The notes under the pieces are model-generated. The model made no database searches, was not told the DNA's origin, and worked only from the letters and a program-made list of their open reading frames with translations. From an uncultured Candidatus Saccharibacteria bacterium (GTDB lineage Bacteria > Patescibacteriota > Saccharimonadia > Saccharimonadales > Saccharimonadaceae), in contig CARBES010000028.1 of the NCBI GenBank assembly GCA_948944455.1, positions 1 through 14,438 on the forward strand: 14,438 bases of DNA, in the 5' to 3' direction. This document shows positions 12,817 through 14,438 of this stretch, one piece after another. How positions within the stretch are numbered: position 1 is the first letter of the stretch; every line of letters starts with the position of its first letter. Position numbers and translations under genes: made by a program.

Positions 12817-13125
12817 ATGGATGTAGTACACGAGGTGGAGAAAAAGCGCCCGGCATATAAGCTTATAAGTGATGCGTCATATAGTGTTTCTAGGCTACTA
12901 GAAGATTATTATGATATCGCAGAATCTGACGATCTTAGTAAAGAAGACAAAGAGAAAGTTCAGGATTTGGCGGCTGAGCTCAAGAATCATACAACTATTC
13001 TTCAGAGTATGATGGGAACAGCTGGATCAAAAAGTAAAAGCGACAATAAGCCTGACGATAAACAGAAAGATGACGAAAACTCAACAGAAAAAGACGAGTT
13101 TCTAGCTGGTCTTGAAGAGGAGTAG
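12817..13125 (+). CDS. Small acidic helical protein, function unknown
   Basis: 102 residues. The first 65 are amphipathic helices (YKLISDASYSVSRLLEDYYDIAE, KVQDLAAELKNHTTILQSMM); the rest is a charged low-complexity linker (KSKSDNKPDDKQKDDENS) ending DEFLAGLEEE. That ending resembles the scaffold's DEAFLQGLL tail, so a small capsid-binding or scaffold-like accessory role is conceivable. First gene of the appendage operon, translated from the conserved leader. No family recognised. Confidence 0.7.
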   Translation: MDVVHEVEKKRPAYKLISDASYSVSRLLEDYYDIAESDDLSKEDKEKVQDLAAELKNHTTILQSMMGTAGSKSKSDNKPDDKQKDDENSTEKDEFLAGLEEE

Positions 13126-13131
13126 CCAAAA

Positions 13132-13548
13132 ATGAGCAGACAACTCGAATGGCTACCGATGAACGATATTGTTTGCGGACACGCAGACAAGGTTGTGCTG
13201 CGTCGAACAAAAGGCGATTCGGAATGGATCGACTGCTCGAATAGCAAGTTTATTCTGATTGCGAAGAAAGAGCCTTGGCTGAATCTTACGGATTTTACTA
13301 ATGCGCTATTTAAGATTGACGGAGTTATACCTAACGAGGCGACTTGGCTTGGCGAAAATAATGAGCCTGGTCGCGTGATCTTTGATTTATCGGAGTTCGA
13401 CACTAATCTAAATCCAAAGCGATCTGCTTATTATTGCCGGATTATAGAAACCGATTTAGACGGTTCAAATCCACGTAGTGCTTTTATGGGTAAGTTTCGT
13501 GTGGTTTTGGCAGGTGATAATTACGAACCAATTAAGGAGGATATATGA
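13132..13548 (+). CDS. Beta-rich appendage/baseplate-type protein
   Basis: 138 residues, no membrane segment. Predicted strands alternate through the protein: DIVCGHADKVVLRRT, SKFILIAKKEPW, ALFKIDGVI, GRVIFDLSEFDTNLNPKRSAYYCRIIETDLDG, FMGKFRVVL. The pattern G-RV-x-FDL-x-x-x-DT-x-L-x-P...Y-Y-x-I ending in a G-x-F-x-V strand is common in N-terminal beta-sandwich domains of phage receptor-binding or baseplate upper proteins. An AGGAG site precedes ATG 13132, and the stop overlaps the next start (ATGA). It probably carries or attaches the collagen-like protein encoded next. The role is inferred. Confidence 0.65.
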   Translation: MSRQLEWLPMNDIVCGHADKVVLRRTKGDSEWIDCSNSKFILIAKKEPWLNLTDFTNALFKIDGVIPNEATWLGENNEPGRVIFDLSEFDTNLNPKRSAYYCRIIETDLDGSNPRSAFMGKFRVVLAGDNYEPIKEDI

Positions 13549-14075
13549 ATGTAATTCACGATAGACCTTGCAACGGCTCCGCTGGGTTGTACCTTGATTC
13601 TATCGATCGCGGACCAGAAGGCAAGAAGGGCGGTCCGGGCGAAAAAGGCGATCCGGGCAAAAAAGGCGATCCAGGAACGAGTGTCGTTGACGTATATGTT
13701 AATGATGACGATCACTTAATGACTAAATTCAGCGATGGTCGTGAAGTTGATGCTGGAGAACTGCCAAGGGTAATTACTCGTCGCGCCGCAACGGTAGCGC
13801 TAGACGGTACGATGAAGGTCATTAAACTTGATGTTACTATAAACCCTGATAGAGTGTCGCATATTTTAATAAATGGAGTGACGTACACCGAGGGTTTCAC
13901 GATTGTTGATAACACTGTGACGCTGAATTTTTCAGACGAGGATATCCCGGTCGGTAAACTAGAGATTTTCGTGAACACTCATAGCCGTGCTGGTGAAGTA
14001 GATATTCCAATCGACATTAAGCCTATGACCGATGAAGAGTTGCTTGCGATTTTAGGTGAGAAGGAGGAGGCATAA
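13545..14075 (+). CDS. Tail appendage protein with a collagen-like segment
   Basis: 176 residues. After a short N-terminal part, residues 23-46 form eight Gly-X-Y triplets (GPE GKK GGP GEK GDP GKK GDP GTS), a collagen-like triple-helix segment, which implies a trimer. A beta strand-rich region follows (VVDVYVNDDDHLMTKFSDGREVDAGEL), then a second domain (residues 90-160) with repeated strands, and an acidic tail. Collagen-like stalks are frequent in phage fibres and appendages. The start ATG overlaps the previous stop, with AAGGAGG upstream. It is probably a structural stalk or adaptor of the receptor-binding apparatus. Confidence 0.75.
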   Translation: MNVIHDRPCNGSAGLYLDSIDRGPEGKKGGPGEKGDPGKKGDPGTSVVDVYVNDDDHLMTKFSDGREVDAGELPRVITRRAATVALDGTMKVIKLDVTINPDRVSHILINGVTYTEGFTIVDNTVTLNFSDEDIPVGKLEIFVNTHSRAGEVDIPIDIKPMTDEELLAILGEKEEA

Positions 14076-14076
14076 A

Positions 14077-14438
14077 ATGGCGAAAAAAACAATAAAGAAG
14101 TATGTCGATCTCAATGGTCTAAAACGATACCATAATCGTGTTCAGAAAGATTTAGCCGACCGGGATTATCAGAGCGAAAGTGAAGTTAAGGCATCCATAC
14201 AATACTATCATAAGCATGATGCTGCCGATGCGTTTGTAGCAAAGGAGGAGGGAAAAGGATTATCGTCCAATGATTTTACGAACGAGTTCAAAAAGAAGCT
14301 AGATAGTTTAGAAAATGTGACTCCGGACGGCTTGACTGAAGAGCAGGTTGCGAAGATTAGAGATTCTATCACTCAAAAAGACTTGGATGATGGGCAGTAT
14401 CAGACACTAGACGATGTTAATGGGCTAGTTGATGCTGC
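14077..14438 (+). CDS. Tail fibre / appendage protein, N-terminal part (cut by window end)
   Basis: 120 codons are visible from ATG 14077, one base after the previous stop, with an AAGGAGGAGG site upstream. The N-terminus is basic (MAKKTIKKYVDLNGLKRYHNRVQKDLADRDYQ), a helix typical of fibre attachment regions. The segment GLSSNDFTNEFKKKLDSLENV matches the LS-x-N-D-F-T-x-E-x-K-x-K-L linker seen repeatedly in phage tail fibres. Further short helical repeats follow (LTEEQVAKIRDSITQKDLDDGQYQT). The rest, including any receptor-binding domain, is outside the window. Confidence 0.75.
   Translation, partial: MAKKTIKKYVDLNGLKRYHNRVQKDLADRDYQSESEVKASIQYYHKHDAADAFVAKEEGKGLSSNDFTNEFKKKLDSLENVTPDGLTEEQVAKIRDSITQKDLDDGQYQTLDDVNGLVDA

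Noticed and set aside
13002..13403. Leftward Ser/Phe-rich frame
   Set aside because: Shadow of the appendage genes; low-complexity reading with no promoter or ribosome site.
1..14438. CRISPR arrays, tRNA genes, insertion sequences or attachment sites
   Set aside because: I saw no regularly spaced repeats, cloverleaf patterns, transposase-like frames or integrase-linked repeats.

Overview
The window is 14.4 kb of a short-tailed (podovirus-type) tailed phage or prophage. It holds the virion-structure module, read left to right: the end of the large terminase subunit, portal, a small helical protein, scaffold, major capsid protein, a tail-adaptor-like protein, a beta-rich neck/nozzle protein, a small tail-associated protein, two internal (ejection) proteins, and the start of an appendage module with a collagen-like segment. 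There is no tape-measure, sheath or tail-tube gene, and the adaptor plus nozzle plus internal-protein layout is that of short-tailed phages. UGA is used as a stop, so the standard bacterial code applies. The host cannot be named from this window. The promoters (extended TGG-TATAAT boxes, mostly without a clear -35) and one leaderless gene suit several lineages, including Patescibacteria/Saccharibacteria, but that is only a guess.

Layout: 1-179 terminase C-terminus. 180-240 promoter P1 and leader. 241-3263 portal, 96-aa protein, a structured RNA-like intergenic element (2311-2407) and scaffold. 3289-4218 major capsid protein, closed by a strong terminator. 4261-4749 a self-contained moron: a leaderless PD-(D/E)xK-like nuclease gene between two terminators. 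4758-7907 promoter, adaptor, neck/nozzle protein and a 150-aa protein. 7915-11969 promoter and two internal proteins, the larger with a nuclease-like insert. 11966-12733 a leftward cassette of two small membrane proteins behind its own promoter and a roughly 150-nt structured leader. 12772-14438 promoter, a 102-aa protein, a beta-rich protein, a collagen-like protein and a partial appendage/fibre gene.

The most unusual signals are at RNA level. First, all four leadered rightward operons carry the same leader word, GGCGACGTG followed by an AGGT-like Shine-Dalgarno, at a nearly fixed distance from the start codon but at variable distance from the -10 box. Second, the portal-scaffold intergenic region can fold into a compact three-way junction whose only long unpaired joining strand is CACGTCGCCAA, the exact complement of that leader word. 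This suggests an RNA-RNA control circuit linking the structural operons. Third, the leftward membrane-protein cassette has a leader with competing long inverted repeats, one of them followed by a U-run, which looks like a switch or attenuator. Its wobble pairs make sense only in the leftward transcript. I do not recognise any of these three as a described RNA class.
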